A stretch of DNA of 64,000 nt from Loxodes magnus. Taxonomy: Eukaryota > Ciliophora > Karyorelictea > Loxodida > Loxodidae. The notes beneath the pieces were generated by a model. That model was given only the letters and a program-made list of their open reading frames with translations. It did no database searches and was not told the origin of the DNA. This document shows, piece after piece, positions 1 through 13,389 of this stretch. The DNA lies in assembly GCA_946699065.1 (NCBI GenBank), contig CAMPDV010002117.1, positions 1-64,000 on the forward strand, written 5' to 3'. Position numbers and translations under genes: made by a program. Position 1 is the first letter of the stretch; the number at the start of each line of letters is the position of its first letter.

Positions 1-989
1 TATCCTCTCTTGTAATGTTTAAATTATTTGCGTTTTATAGATTTGTATATAGCTTTAATAGAAATGTCTAATTAGCTTGCTTTATCATAAAGAAGATTCA
101 TAATAGTTTTAAATCTTTTAGTCTTTTATTTTCTTTAATCTATTGAGTTTTATTCTTGAATCTTTATTTATAAATTTAGATAAATTTTAATCTCCTTATA
201 TTGGAATACTAACTTCATCTTATGTTTTGCTTTACTATAAGTTTAATATACTTATCTTTTCTTCTTCTTAGTTGGAATAACATTTTTCTTGTTGATTAAT
301 GATAAAATTGATGCTATTTTATTGGATCCACTGAGAATTATCTCTTAAAGTACTTAAATATTGATATTATTTAATGGAAAGTTCACTATGAACTAAGTTT
401 CTTAAGTTGCTTTATTGCTGCTTTTGCTTTCATTTTTTTCTCTCTTTGCATTCCTGAATAAAATCCATAATTGCTGCATAGCAAAAGAAAAAGAATCCAA
501 TATAAGTTAAGAATATATTAACTGAAAATATAAAGAATCCATACTATCGAAGGCAGTTCTTAGTAGTCTTGACTAAGTTTGTCCATGATCCCAAATATAA
601 AAGATAAGATTAAAGAAATTCAAAACTAAGATTCAAAGCTCTATAATGGCTTAACTAATTTACGTAACTTTTTTTTTAAAAGGTCTATGTTTGATCAAAT
701 AGATGGTCTAGTAAAGATTTATTTAAATTAGAAGAACTATTTATAAAATAGTGAAATCTCTAAAAATACAAATCACTATAGATAATAAAAACCTTCTTAT
801 AACAAATATTAAGTAATAGTACAAAGCATATTTGCTTGCATTGTTCAATTCATCAAATAATGGTCTATAAGAGAAAAATAATTAACCTAGCTCACATTCT
901 TCATCTAAATGATTCATGCCTTAGCTTTGAAGGGATAAAAATTTTGAAATTACTTTTTTTATTCTAAAGAGGAAATAAATTTGAAGGAT

Positions 990-1006
990 CTATATAATTA
1001 GCTTAC
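990..1006 (-). other. 17-nt GT-AG intron in copy 1
   Basis: On the minus strand this reads GTAAGCTAATTATATAG, identical to the intron of copy 3. It lies after two ATG codons between membrane segments. Removal is needed to keep the downstream frame, which encodes the conserved multipass C-terminus. Confidence 0.75.
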
Positions 1007-1304
1007 CATCATAGCTAGAGCTAAAACTAAATTAAAAATATTGTAAAAAGATTTGGTATCAATACAACTTATTTGAAGGAATGCTGCAAAGCAGAAGTCC
1101 AAAGTTTTATTAAGCAAGTTAGATAAAATAAGTTTGTATTTAATTTGTTCATTCATAAACTATTTGATTTTAAGTCTCCAGCATTTTAGAATTCACATCA
1201 ATAAATAAAATAAAGGTAGTATGCTAATGATTGCTGAGATTATAATCAAGTTAGTGAAGGAGTTGCAAAGAAAAGAAAAATTATAATATCCTTAAATAAA
1301 TAAA

Positions 1305-1754
1305 AAACTTAAATAAAATGATAATTAAATTTAGAATTAAGTTTTAGCTAATATATACTTCTTTTTAAAATAGCCAGTTTATCTTATTACATTTTTAATT
1401 AACCTAGTAAATTTTAAAGTTTTTATTATATTAAGATAAATATAGTTTTTATTTGTTTTTTCTCTAAATCTTCAGCATTAATTTTAAAATTTAATAAATT
1501 TAATATATATCGAATATGCATGTAATACCTCTAACCTTTTATACTGAGGATGGCTTAGAATATAATTGAAATAAATAATAATGCTAATATATGTAATACA
1601 ATACATTGATAATAAAAATTCATAATTAGATATACTTAAAGGCACACTTATAAGCGATTATTAAAAGTAAATTATTCAAAATTGTTGGATAAATATTTTT
1701 CTTTTGCTTGGCTTTTTTAAAAGATTTATTAACCATTTAATGTTTCTAAATTTA
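1305..1754. other. AT-rich filler at deletion site of copy 1
   Basis: This stretch separates the two preserved ends of copy 1. It matches neither copy 2 nor copy 3, and no coding pattern is apparent. The match to copy 2 resumes exactly at 1755 (copy 2 position 26968). Confidence 0.6.
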
Positions 1755-2932
1755 TAATGTAATTTTCTTTGTTGCTATCTAGGAGTTATAAAACCTATCT
1801 ACTTGAAAGGTCAAATAAGTTGAATTTACTTAAAACACTGAAGAAATATGGAAAAGTCCCTGGCAGTTTGTATTTGATGCTTGGATTCCTAGAATAAAAG
1901 AGTTAGAAGTACTAATGGTACTGGTACTTAGATCTATGGAATAAATTAATGTATAAGGTTTATTAGGAAGTTCATAGTAATTGTTCTAGAATTATTCAGC
2001 TAAGGTAACAAACCCTTCATCTTTAATATTAGATTTAGTTAAAAGCTTTCAGTTTAAAGTTAGTTCATAAAACTCTTTTTATAAGGTTGGTTCTATCCAA
2101 GCATATAGTCCGTTTTTTATTAAGTCATCAGTACATAATTTATCACTATATTAGAGACACTAAGAGTTAGTTCATTTATCTTAAAAGAAATCTTAGTTTA
2201 GTATAAAGTCTTAAGGTTAATGGTTGGAAGTGAATAGTTGTAAAAGGAATATTTTTCAAGTGCTTGGGTAAGTTTGGTAGCTTTAAAATTAAATTAACTA
2301 GATATCCTATAGAAATTTATTTTTAACCTGGAAATCTTAGCAATTAGCACTTAGAAATATTGAGCTAAAGCAAATTCTAAGGGAAATTTGTTAAGAGTAT
2401 TTATTTATTCAATAGGACATTGTAATAAAGTAATTCATAGAGGAATTCATATTCTACCTCACTTATAATGTTTCTAGGGAGTCTGTTAAGATTTATATTT
2501 TCATGTATCAAGCATAAGTTTCTTACTATTTAAAGGAAGCTGCTGAAAAATTAATAAATTGAGATTGATTTACTCCTAAAACTTTGAATATATCTAGCTG
2601 CTATTCTTACGTAAAGTTGACTTATAAATAGAAGCTGAAAGAATAGCCTATTTCATCTGAAGAATAATTAAAGTCGCTATTTATAAATTTGTCTAAGTAA
2701 AATGTTAAAGTTGTGTTTTTAGAGGAAATAGGTGAGGTAAGAGGAGTAATTAAATATCCATATGACTATAAAAATAATATTTAAAAGCTTAAGAGGACTA
2801 GGAGTCTTATAAAAGACATTTTATAATTTAAATTTAAGAATAAAAGAAAAATTAATAGTTAGACTTTATCTTTAGTTAACTATTAACTTTATTTGAAAAA
2901 TTAGATTTAAAAATAATAAATTAATTAATAAG

Positions 2933-5900
2933 CTATTTACAGAGAAAATGCTAAGAATTTTATAAATACTAAAGAAAATCTTTTTAAAAGAAGTTTAGAA
3001 GAAGTTTATAAATACTCAAAAAGTATAGAAAATCAAACTTATAAAATTTTAAACCTAATAAAAGTAAAAGGCATCTTAAAATTTGGCATCCTGGCAAGAT
3101 AAATAAATGTAAATAATTAAAATGAATATCTCTTAAATAAAGTTATTATTATTGAAGAGTTATACTTCCAAATAATATTAAAGTAAATTATTAAATGTAA
3201 ATCCAATGCATTTAGGGGATTATATGATCTTCGATATTAATTTTTAGAAGTTTTATAATAAAAGAGAGTCTAGATTATTGTTTAAAGAATGAAATTGAAA
3301 AGAAAGGCAAATAAATAAAAAGATATAGCTTCTAAAATATAAAATTTTAATAATTTACCTTGAATTAAAAAATTAGAAAAACAATTTCCTTGGCAAATTA
3401 AGAACTTAAATTCGAAAACTGGAAAAAGCGACATGAATATTTATTCTTCAATTTTAACAAAAAATATAAAAGAATCGGAGCAAAAAAAATAATAAAAATA
3501 GCAAAAATCAAATTATCTTGAGTAAGAAGCTTAAACAAAGAAATTTGAATTTAAAAAATAGCAGTTTATAAGTTTTACAATGAAAAGGTTCATATCATAA
3601 GCAAAGGTTATAAGTCACTTAATAAATTTAAAATGGATTTATTATTTAGTTAAGCAAAATGATTTTATAAGTTTTATTAAAAAGTGATAAACTAAATAAT
3701 TGTAAACACTTAAAATTATATTTGATTCATGATAAATTTTAAGTTTAACTAAGTCCCTCTAATTATAAAAATTAAAGCTAAGTTTATTATTAAGAGACTG
3801 AAATTAATTTTTGAATTAAGTTCAACAAAATAAAAATAAGATTCTTGACTTTCATCCATATAAGCAATATACTTAAATAGAAAAATTGCTTAAAATATTA
3901 ATTTGGATGATAATTACAACTTGAAAAATAAAAATCCACCTAAATTATAAAAAATAAATACTAAATAATTTTTGATTTGACTGAAAAGATGAGAATAGCT
4001 TTAAGCTATTTTTAGATAATTTCTTTTATTTTACTCAAATATTAACTTTATTAATATAGAATTAAAAGGGAAGACATAGCATTTTTATGAAGAAAAGGTG
4101 TCATAAATGAAATACAGAGAAATTGAAGCTTCAAAAAGGAAAATTCTTGATATATGAAATGAATAATTTTAAATAGTTAGTAGCAAATGGCTTTGTAGGT
4201 AGTTAAATAAAATGGGATAGTTCTATCTTTAACCTTGCTGATGATATATTGATGTTTCGTATAATAGTTAAAACTTAAATGAGGAATGATATATGAAAAT
4301 GTTATAAAATGATGTCTAAATTTTAAGAAATAGTTATATAAAAGATTTAGAAAACTAAGATTATATTAATACTGATTTTAATTTTTAGTTAATAATTATA
4401 TTACAATAAATAAAACTTTTATCAACATTTTCTAAATTAAGTTTCCTTAAATTAGATCTAAAAGCTTTTAAATAAATAATTAATACTCTACCCTCTATTC
4501 TAGGTTGTATATAAACTCTTATTCTTTTATGGGAAACTTAAATTTTAAGTAAATTTAGAAGTTAATAATCAATTTTTTATTAATGAAAAGCTAGAAAAAG
4601 TATTTTATTTATAAGTAAAAAGGAGAGTATAGAAGCATAATATTTAGAAAAGGAGTTTTGGGTGATCTGCTGTTTAGATTAATAGATGCTAATAATTTGA
4701 ACTAGTAAAGTCTAACTAAATTTGCTAAGAAAATAAAGATCTAAATTAATAATTTAAATTTGATGGAATAAATAAGAATAATAACTCAGTTTAATTATAA
4801 ATCTATTAAAGGAGATATAATTTAAAAATATTTAGCAATTCTGAATTATTTGTGATTATTATATCTTAAAAGAAAATTTTTTCTATTTTATCTTAAGTTA
4901 TATACTTTAAGACCTTGAGGTGTGCACTTTTGATATAAACAAATATGAAAATCTATTATTAGATTAAAAAATTTTAAAAATAAATCTAAAGTCCAAACAC
5001 TTTACATTTTCATTTAAAAACAAAGAAATATAAGAAAATATAAATAATCAACTTAAAAAATAAACTTAATCATTAAAAATAGATAATTAGAGGATATTGC
5101 TTATTATATTATTCTTTTTAACATATTTAAACCAACAAATCATAAACTTAAAGTCTTTGCTTTTATCATATGAAATAATTAAAATTTGCAGATAAATATA
5201 TCTAAAAGCTTTAAGAATTCTAAATGTTTATTAAAATGTTTTAAGTGTATAAAACTTAATTGTTTAGTTTAGAAAATTTGAATTTAATTCTGACTTTATT
5301 ATTTAAACTTATTCCTTTAAAATCTAACTATGATTGTATTTTAAGTTTTGAGCTATTTATTATGTTTCTCCTAATATTTTTAGTTATTTTTTATTTATCA
5401 TCCTTAAGCATGTTTAGTGATAACCATATTCCTTATAAATTAAAGCAAATTGAGTAGATAGCAAATTAAATAGAAATATATTAGCTAAAGATTTAATTTT
5501 TGTCTTTCTTTTTAAAGTGAAAGTAGCTTAAAGAAAATAAATAAATAGAGATAGCATTCTAAAATATAAAAGAATGCTCAAATAAATAAACTATGATCAT
5601 AATGTTTTATATTTGAGAAAGTTCTACTTTAATGTCCTTAATTCAATAATTTATATTAGAAATATTTTGAAGAAAAATATTCAAAATCCAAATACGCTTT
5701 TGAACAATTTAACTTTTAAGACAGAATATCTTTAAGTAAGAAGTTGGATTATAAACTATTGAAGATAGAATAGAGTTTTAGTTTTCATTGGATGTATTAA
5801 ATAATAGAATTTGCAATAATGTTTAAAGGTAAATTTTAAAGTTATTAATGCTTAAATAATAAGAAAAGAATAAAGACAATTTTAAATCTAAGAGATAAAA

Positions 5901-8350
5901 TAATTGTTTAAGTATAATGGATATTTTCTTCATAATCATAAATTTAATGGATAAAACAAAGAGGAATCGAGTATAAGTTCTTCTAACTACAAGAAAACAG
6001 ATAATTACTAAAATAAACATGCTTTTCTTCATTTTCTTGCTTATTTATATAAGTGAAAAGAATTGAAAAATCTAATAGATGAAATGTTTTATTAAATTAA
6101 GTAGCAAGAAAATAATAAAATGAAATTATATTTGATTTAATTTATAAAAATCAGAGGTATCTTTATCAAATCATAATTATAAAACAATTTAACTATCTCT
6201 AAAGAATAATTTTTTAATTTAAGCATTTATATATTTTTCCTGAGTTAGAAACTTTATTGGATAAAAATGTATTTGCTTTTTATAAAGCTTCAAGCTATAA
6301 ATATAGATATTATTCTACGTAGAATCCAAGTAAATATAATAACCTTTTTCATAGTTATTAAATTCTAAAATCAGCTTGCTAAAGTTATCTATATTCTAAA
6401 ATAATTTTAAAAATCTTTAGATCTAAAATAAATTATATAAAAGTAAATAGTTTTTTCTTAAGTTTATTAGCAAATGGATATAATAGAAATATTCAACCTT
6501 AAATAAACATTTTTTAATTCTTAAGATTATAAGTTTCTGACTATTCTTATATAGTAACTTAGCCTAATTTTTTGGTTGATATTAAAAGAAAATGTTTATA
6601 GTTCTAAGCAAAAATAGATAAATAATAATAATGAAATAAATAAATATATAGATAATTGATATAATTCTAGATTAAAAGATAATATAGTTATTAATAAATT
6701 TTAATAATAATTATTAATTTTTCTTTAGCATTCCTTAAAACCCTTATTTAATATATCAATTATTTTAAATTTTAGATATATAAATAAATATTATTATAAT
6801 GCATAAATGCTTATTATTGGCTTTACTGATATTTTTTATATTTTTTAATTCTTTTTATTTAGATATTTTATGTTTTTCTTAAAAGTCTTTAAATCTAGTG
6901 AAATTTGATTTGATTGAGTAAACTTTAAAAGAAAAATAATAATCTGGAATAAAATGCTAAATTTAAATAAATAAGTTAAAACAAATTTAAAAGCTTAATT
7001 AAACATTAAAGTTATAAGAAGAAAGATCAAATTTAGGTTTATTTACTAAAATAAATAAAAAAGAGTTACCTAATATTTAATAGACTTATTTTATAAGGGG
7101 AGATATGCTTTGTATTTATTTTTTAGATAAAAATAAATAATTGATGATAGATTGTAAAATAAATGATTATCTTAGTGCTTTAATTATTATATTTATATAT
7201 CATACATTTAATTAAATTAGAAGATATTTTAACTTTAGAACTTTTTATTTGAGAAACTATTCATTCCTAAATTTCACTAAAAACAACTTAAATTTCTTTA
7301 TGAGTATTTTAAATTTTTAAAGCTTTTAGATAAAATTATTTTATAAAATAAATTACTTTTAATAGTGATAATTGAGTTAATACAGGCAAAATAAAATAAC
7401 CCTTATTTTTACAATTGCAAGATATATAATAAATTAAGATACTTGATTCTTTATTTTAAAAATAAATCTATTTTTAAGTTTTCTTATATTTCATGATAAT
7501 CATTCTACCAGTTTTTTAGATCAATATCAAGAGTCTTAGAATTTAAATCTATTTTATTTATTAGTGCTATTAAAATTTTTATATACTTATGAAGGAAAAT
7601 CTATTACACAAGAAACACTAAATAACTTCTATTAATTATCAAATTAATTCTGGAGTTAAAGCAGATTAAAATATCTTACTAGTTAAACAAACTAAAATTA
7701 TCAATAAATTGCTAAGGCAAATCCTTTCAAATAATAATTCATTATATATGATACCTTATTATTCTAGCAAATATAAGAAACATAGAACTAATTACCCAAA
7801 TATTTCTAGTTTGAGAAATCATTTTAAATATTATTTTATTTTGTTTCAAGTTCTCAATTACTTTAGAATAAGTCAAAATAAACGATAATTAAAATTATAC
7901 AGAGATATAGAAAGAATTTATTATAATAGATGCTTAAATAATTTTGTAATATTTTATCAAACATCTTTTGATTTTATCTTCTAAAGTTTTAAAATTTTTA
8001 TGTCTGCTAAATAAATTAAGTTTGCATACATTTTATTTATTTAAGAAAAAGAACAATTATTTATTTCAAATTTTTATAATGATTCATCACAACCAAATTA
8101 AATGTTTCCAATTTTAATGAGATCTAAATACTTAAAAACTAATAAAATGCTGAACATAGTGTATCTAGTTACTAAGATTACTTATTAGTGTGTTCTAGTA
8201 ATTAAAGTTATTAATATATAATTGTTGATAAATAAATGAAAAATAAAAAACTAAAAATAAATAGATAATTTATTTTATTATTATTTTATTCAGTTGATAC
8301 GCTACAAAAGTCTTTTGAATAATCTTTTATTTATTATTTCTATGAAGATA
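2933..8350. repeat. Diverged duplicated flank, unit 1
   Basis: Landmarks here recur in the same order and orientation at about 28146-32800: near 3400 and 28580; near 3830 and 29010; near 4100 and 29250; near 5300 and 29660; near 5940 and 30280; near 7040 and 31740; near 7530 and 32190; and near 8290 and 32730. Similarity is patchy, with many indels, in contrast to the near-identity of the adjoining gene segment 1755-2932. Apart from the family A relic, I see no convincing gene. A short frame at 5260-5457 has a hydrophobic run, but its counterpart near 29660 does not keep the frame, so I do not call it. Confidence 0.7.
3360..3700 (+). pseudogene. Family A relic, copy at 3.4 kb
   Basis: This is one of six diverged copies of an unrecognised, Lys/Gln/Asn-rich coding block. 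Here the readable parts are ELKFENWKK, followed by a Gln/Lys-rich run containing ESEQKKQQKQQK. The matching copy at 51.1 kb reads NSETWKS, then NNRRNFEQKQNQQIKEQL. No known domain was recognised. The block lies about 550 bp upstream of the giant gene start on the opposite strand, as in copies 2 and 3, so it belongs to the same duplication unit. Alignment to the other copies needs frame changes, which suggests decay. Its true start and stop cannot be fixed because TAA, TAG and TGA are all read as sense. Confidence 0.5.
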
Positions 8351-8879
8351 AAACTTTTGGAAAAAGCTAAAAATAATGAATGAATATTTAGAATAAAGTT
8401 AAAGTTTGATTATTGTCTATTAAGTCTCTCAAATTAATAAAAGTTAAAGAATTAATGATTTTCATAAGTTTTATAATTTATTTAAAATGTAAATCTAAGC
8501 ATCCTATAAATATTAGTTTTAAATAAATTATTAAACATGCTTAAATAGGAAAGGGATTTGGTTAATGATAGAAGAAATTAGAAAAATAATAATATAGCAA
8601 GTTAAAATATAAATAAATTTAATAATTAAGCATCTTTTAACTTTATTCTAGTAAGTTTATCTTTATGCTTTTTTAATTTTAGCTTACTTTATATACTCAT
8701 ATATGCTTTGCAAATTCTTTCAAACATGTTTAGTTATTAAGTTTTTTATTTTTATAGTAAGAAAGAAGCTATATATGAATAAAAATAATAATTATAGCTA
8801 AAACTTAAATAAAAAGTTATGATATAAGTATATTCCTTAAAAATAACTAACTTACAAATCTTTATTTAATAGCTTCTAT

Positions 8880-9130
8880 TTGAAGCTAACTAAGCTTTTA
8901 AAATTATTATTTGCTATTAAATATCCTTTAAAATTTATCTGATGATAAATCGTTCACTAGTGCAATTTTAAATATTTTTACATTGATAAAGGATATAAGA
9001 AAATATCTTTAAATTTAGTCTAAATTTAGGTAAAGACAAGTATTAATATCCTAAAATAATTTTATTTATTAATGATGAAATTTGAAATGCTAGCTAATTA
9101 TATATATAAAGGTCATGTGTATGCTTACTT
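8880..9130 (+). pseudogene. Family B relic, copy at 8.9 kb
   Basis: This block is homologous to the reverse strand of 50100-50480. The best-kept part reads HWQRIQENIFKFSLNLG here and NWQRILEKIDKCSLNLG there, with the Trp encoded by TGA in both. Similarity continues for about 100 nt downstream, through ATTAATGATGAA and GCTAATT motifs. No domain was recognised. Spacing to the giant gene differs between units (about 6 kb here, about 1.3 kb at copy 3), so much DNA was gained or lost between them. The stretch at 9260-9450 reads as a plausible continuation (KFSKIKENIIANERKNIGTG), but I have no second copy to confirm it. Confidence 0.4.
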
Positions 9131-9459
9131 TTTTAAATTAAGCTAACTTAAAATAGCTATAAAGATTTATTAAAATTATTATTAATATAAATTTAATCTT
9201 TAGTTATATATCCTTATTACTACTTTATGAGCACTACTTTTTCCTTAAGTTTAATTTTATCAAAGTAAGGAGGGAGTATAAGAATTCTATCTATTATTAA
9301 AATTTTCCAAAATCAAAGAGAACATTATAGCAAATGAAAGAAAGAATATAGGAACAGGGAATTAAATAAAGATATTAGATAAATTTGACTCTTAATGAAC
9401 AGAGAATAACTATCTTAATATAATAAAGAAAATTGTTTAAATTTATAAAATATTTTATA

Positions 9460-12400
9460 ACTTTAATATTAAATTTATTTTAAGTTAAGATCCTTAATCA
9501 ATTAAAGCATCTTAGTTTAACTTTTAGATTTATTATTTAATTATTAATTTATTATATGATGATATTAATTGATAATGATCTTACATAACTAAGAAATATT
9601 AGTTAATATTATAATTAATTTAGAATATTCAATTATTATAATTTATACCTCCTTTAATTTTTTATTTCTCTTTAATAGATAAAAAGTTTGCAAGCAGCAT
9701 AAAACTTTTAATCATAAGAATATAATAAATTATTTAAACTTATAACTAAAGATAATTTTATTCCTCTTTTTAATATATTTATTATAAATTAAGCAATATA
9801 AATAATTAATTATTAACTATATTTGCATCATCTCCTAATAAATTAATTATATTCAAATGCAGTTAGTGTTTACTTTGTTGGCTAATTATTTAGAATAATA
9901 GAGATTTTAATATTTTGTAATACTAATTTATAATTAACTTAAGGCATTTAAATATAGTAGCTATCATGGATATTATGAAGTTTTTAAATTTAATTGCCTT
10001 TTAATTTATTCTTTTAGCTATAAATCAATTAAGATACTATTATCTTAATTTTTAAATATTGGACTTATTAATAAAATATTCATCAGTTTAAATAAACCAG
10101 ATTAATGAGTAAAAATGTAAATAAAAAATAAAAAGTTAAATATTAGCATTAATCTTTAGTATATTTATCTCTCTTCTATCTAAATATAATATCAATTTAA
10201 TTTAAATTAAACAACTATAAAATAATTATAAATAAAAATAGTAACTTTACTAAAATAAATAAACTAATAATAACTATATTTATAGATTTATTACATTAGA
10301 GCATCTTATACTAGAAACTTAAATAATTCATTTTATATATTCTAAAGACAAAACAAAAGAGGTATTAAAATTATTTTGTAACAAATATAAATTTTATAAA
10401 TTAATTAATTAAAAATTAAATTTAATTACTATATTTTAAAATAGCTATTCTCTTCTATAACAATTATAAACATACAGAAATTTACTAAGAACTTTTTTAA
10501 AATTTGTTTTTATTTTATTAAGTTAAAAACATAAACTAAGAAAATAAAAATAAAAAGTAAATAACTAAGTTTTAGATATTTATTTTTTAATAAATTTATG
10601 ATTAATAACTAAAAGTTTATTAATTGACTTAAAAGGAGAAGTGTATCTTATTTTTTAATATTTAAAAGAAGATTATAATTATTTTTTATAGAAAAAACCC
10701 TAGAAATTTGGAATAATTGAAAATTAATATAAAAATAGATGGTTACTATTCTAAAATAAGTTTAGTAATTGAGATTGGTTATTTTAGTAAAAAGTAAAAG
10801 ATAAATAATAATTTTAAGATTTAAATAAAAGTTAATAATCATTTTAGTAATAATTAAAGAAATAATTATTAATTAGCGAAATTAAATTATTTAAATTATA
10901 TATTTAATTTCTCAGCTATTTTTATAATTTTTTTATTTTCATGATAAAGTTTTCTTTTTTATAATCTTTTTAATAAAAATAGAAAGAAAAAAAAATTACA
11001 AATAATCTAAATAATTATTAAAAGTTGAAAAATTAAAAGGAAAAGGTTTAAAATTATTTTCTATAAAAAAAGATGATTTAAAAAAGGTTATTAATACTAA
11101 AATTATAATATTAAATTTAAATAAATAATTAAAAATATTTAATCATATTAATGCTTAAATAGCATTTATGATTTTACGAAAAATTTAAGAAATATTTTTA
11201 ATTTAAATTAAAAAGAAAAGTAAAATAGATCTATATTTGGAAAAAGTCTCAGTAATAATTTTAAGCACTTTTTAATTAACTTTAAGCTTATCTCTTTGGC
11301 ACATTAATTAAATTTAAATAAATTTACAAGCAAATTTACAAATTAGAATTTTAATTTAATTATTAATTATAAACTCAGACTATAATAAAAATAATAAATA
11401 AAAGATTAATTATATCTTAATATAATTATTAGATGCTTATGGATTAAAATTTATTTTCAATCAGTTTTTTAAATTTTGAGATTATTAAAATTTTATTAAT
11501 TTCAAATTTATCATTATCTAAAGATATTAGAAATAGTTATTGTTTAAATAAATATCACTAATATTTTCAGGATTGATAAAAAATTATAAATCATTTAGTT
11601 ATAAGACAATAAAATAACCTTTATCTAAGAGCTTCTTTTGGATAGAATATTTTGCTTTAATTATGACCCACCACCACACCTTCATTTATGTAATTTAACT
11701 TTTTTATTAGTTCCTTAATAATTCTTATATTGCTATTGCTATTGATAAAAGACAAATTAATCTAAATAAAGCAAGAGACAAAAATTATTTTTTAGGAAAT
11801 AATTTAAATATTAAATTTAAAAAATTAACTTATAAGAGAATTAAGTACCTTTATGTAAGGAAAACTAAAAGACTTTATCTTAAAATTATAAAGAAATATT
11901 AGAAATTTAATTGATTTTTTTATCTGTTACTTTGTCTCCAAGTATAAAAAACGATTCGTAAATGTCTTAAATAATTCCATAAAGTTCTGTAGTATTATAA
12001 AAATTTAAAGTATTTGGCATTATTTATCATTACTATTATTATAATTTTAGTTGATACTAATTTATTTTAAGTTAAGTCTTTAATCATTTTTATGAAAAAT
12101 TATAAAGTTAAAGCTTATTTTTTAAATCATAATTACTGCTACTATTATCTTTAATTATATTTTAAAGGCAGCTAAGTTATTTTTTCTTAAATTAAGATCA
12201 TAATCTAAAAGAAAATTTAATTAAAGTTATGTTCTGTCTTGTATTTTAGATAGAAAGGTATAGAAATAAATTTAAATAAAGTTGCAAATGTAAAAATTAG
12301 TTTTAACTAGATTCTTTTAAGAAATAGCAAATTTTTATAAACTTATCAATATAACTTTCCATTGTAAGTTTTTAATCTCTTTTATAGTTAATTTTTTATC

Positions 12401-13285
12401 CTGGATTTACAAGTTTAAAATAGAATTCATAAAAAATCTAATCATTTTATTCTCTAATTTAGGATTATTAATATATTTATGATTTAGTTTACTTTCAATC
12501 ATTAAATATTAGACTTATAAGGTTATTCTAATAAGATAATTTAAAATTTACTAAGATATATAAAAGGCTTCTATGAGTTCTTATGAAGCGAATAAAATTT
12601 AGTAAAATGAATTCATAAAATAGTAATAATGCTTAAATCTTAAATAAAGTAATCTATGATACTCTTATTAATAATATGATGAGATATCAATAGTTGAAAA
12701 AATTAAATAAAACTTATAATTAAAAATTATTAAGGAAAACAAATATTTATTAATCTTTATTATAATTTTAAGTTAAAATCTTATTTTCGCTTATTTTATT
12801 ATTCATAATCTAAAAATATCTCTACTCCTATATAATTTACATTCTCTAAACATTTCCAATGCAATTTAACTCTAAAAGATTAAAGCTTGTATAGCTAATT
12901 TTAAGTAAGCCTTTGAATGAAAAAATTTGTAGATTATGAAATTTCTTTATAAAATAAAAATTTATCATCTCTCATTAAAGTGAGGAATATATGATTATTG
13001 ATATAAGTTAAATAAATCCTCTTTGGATGATTTTTAAACATTTCTATAAAAGCATGATTGTATTTGATATATTTGAGATATTTTATTGAAATAAAAACTT
13101 TTAAAATTCCTATTTAGCTTTATTTAATTATAAAGCATAGATATCTATTTTTAAGTCTAAACATTTTGTATTTTTTATTTTTTAATATTCATCTATTAAA
13201 AATAAAACTCTGCCACATAATCTATCGCAACCCTAATATATCTAATATAATAATCAAGCTTTTTAAATGAATATAATTTTAATCC
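9460..13285. other. AT-rich stretch, no supported gene
   Basis: The sequence is dominated by short A/T runs with no repeat partner I could recognise elsewhere in the window. A C-rich patch near 11664-11680 (ACCCACCACCACACC) is isolated. A slightly richer stretch at 12780-13080 might be old coding DNA, but I could not find a supporting copy. Confidence 0.5.
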
Positions 13286-13287
13286 AT

Positions 13288-13385
13288 TAAGCTTAGGTAG
13301 TTTTTTTATTATCTAAATAGCTAAATTAATTTATATAAGTTTTAAAAATAAATAAATATCATTAATAGATTTTTTTCCTATTTGT
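13288..13385 (+). repeat. Dispersed ~95-bp repeat, copy 1
   Basis: It begins near AAGCTTAGGTA and runs through TCTAAATAGCTAAATTAATT to TTTCCTAT. The same segment recurs at 44168-44262 in the same orientation. Both copies abut the 5' side of a family A relic, but those two relics are on opposite strands. Confidence 0.65.
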
Positions 13386-13389
13386 TGTC

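Larger units (their letters stand above)
1..2819 (-). pseudogene. Surface-protein gene copy 1, internally deleted and cut by window edge
   Basis: This is a gutted copy of the giant surface-protein gene. Positions 2819 down to 1755 encode the first ~355 residues, starting at the ATG on 2819-2817 with the signal peptide, and match copy 2 (28032 to 26968) at a constant offset of 25213 with only a handful of substitutions. Positions ~1300 down to 1 encode the C-terminal membrane domain and match copy 2 at ~18725 to ~17430, including a 17-nt intron at 990-1006. About 8.2 kb of coding sequence present in copy 2 is missing; some 450 bp of unrelated AT-rich sequence (about 1305-1754) lies there instead. 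The gene continues off the left edge, so its 3' end is unseen. A functional protein is unlikely, since all laminin-G modules after the first and the whole cysteine-rich region are gone. The N- and C-terminal halves could in principle be separate relics; their order and strand argue for one internally deleted gene. Confidence 0.85.

Noticed and set aside
11664-11680. C-rich ACCCACCACCACACC patch as a telomere remnant
   Set aside because: It is a single occurrence, not a tandem array, and matches no ciliate telomere unit I know.
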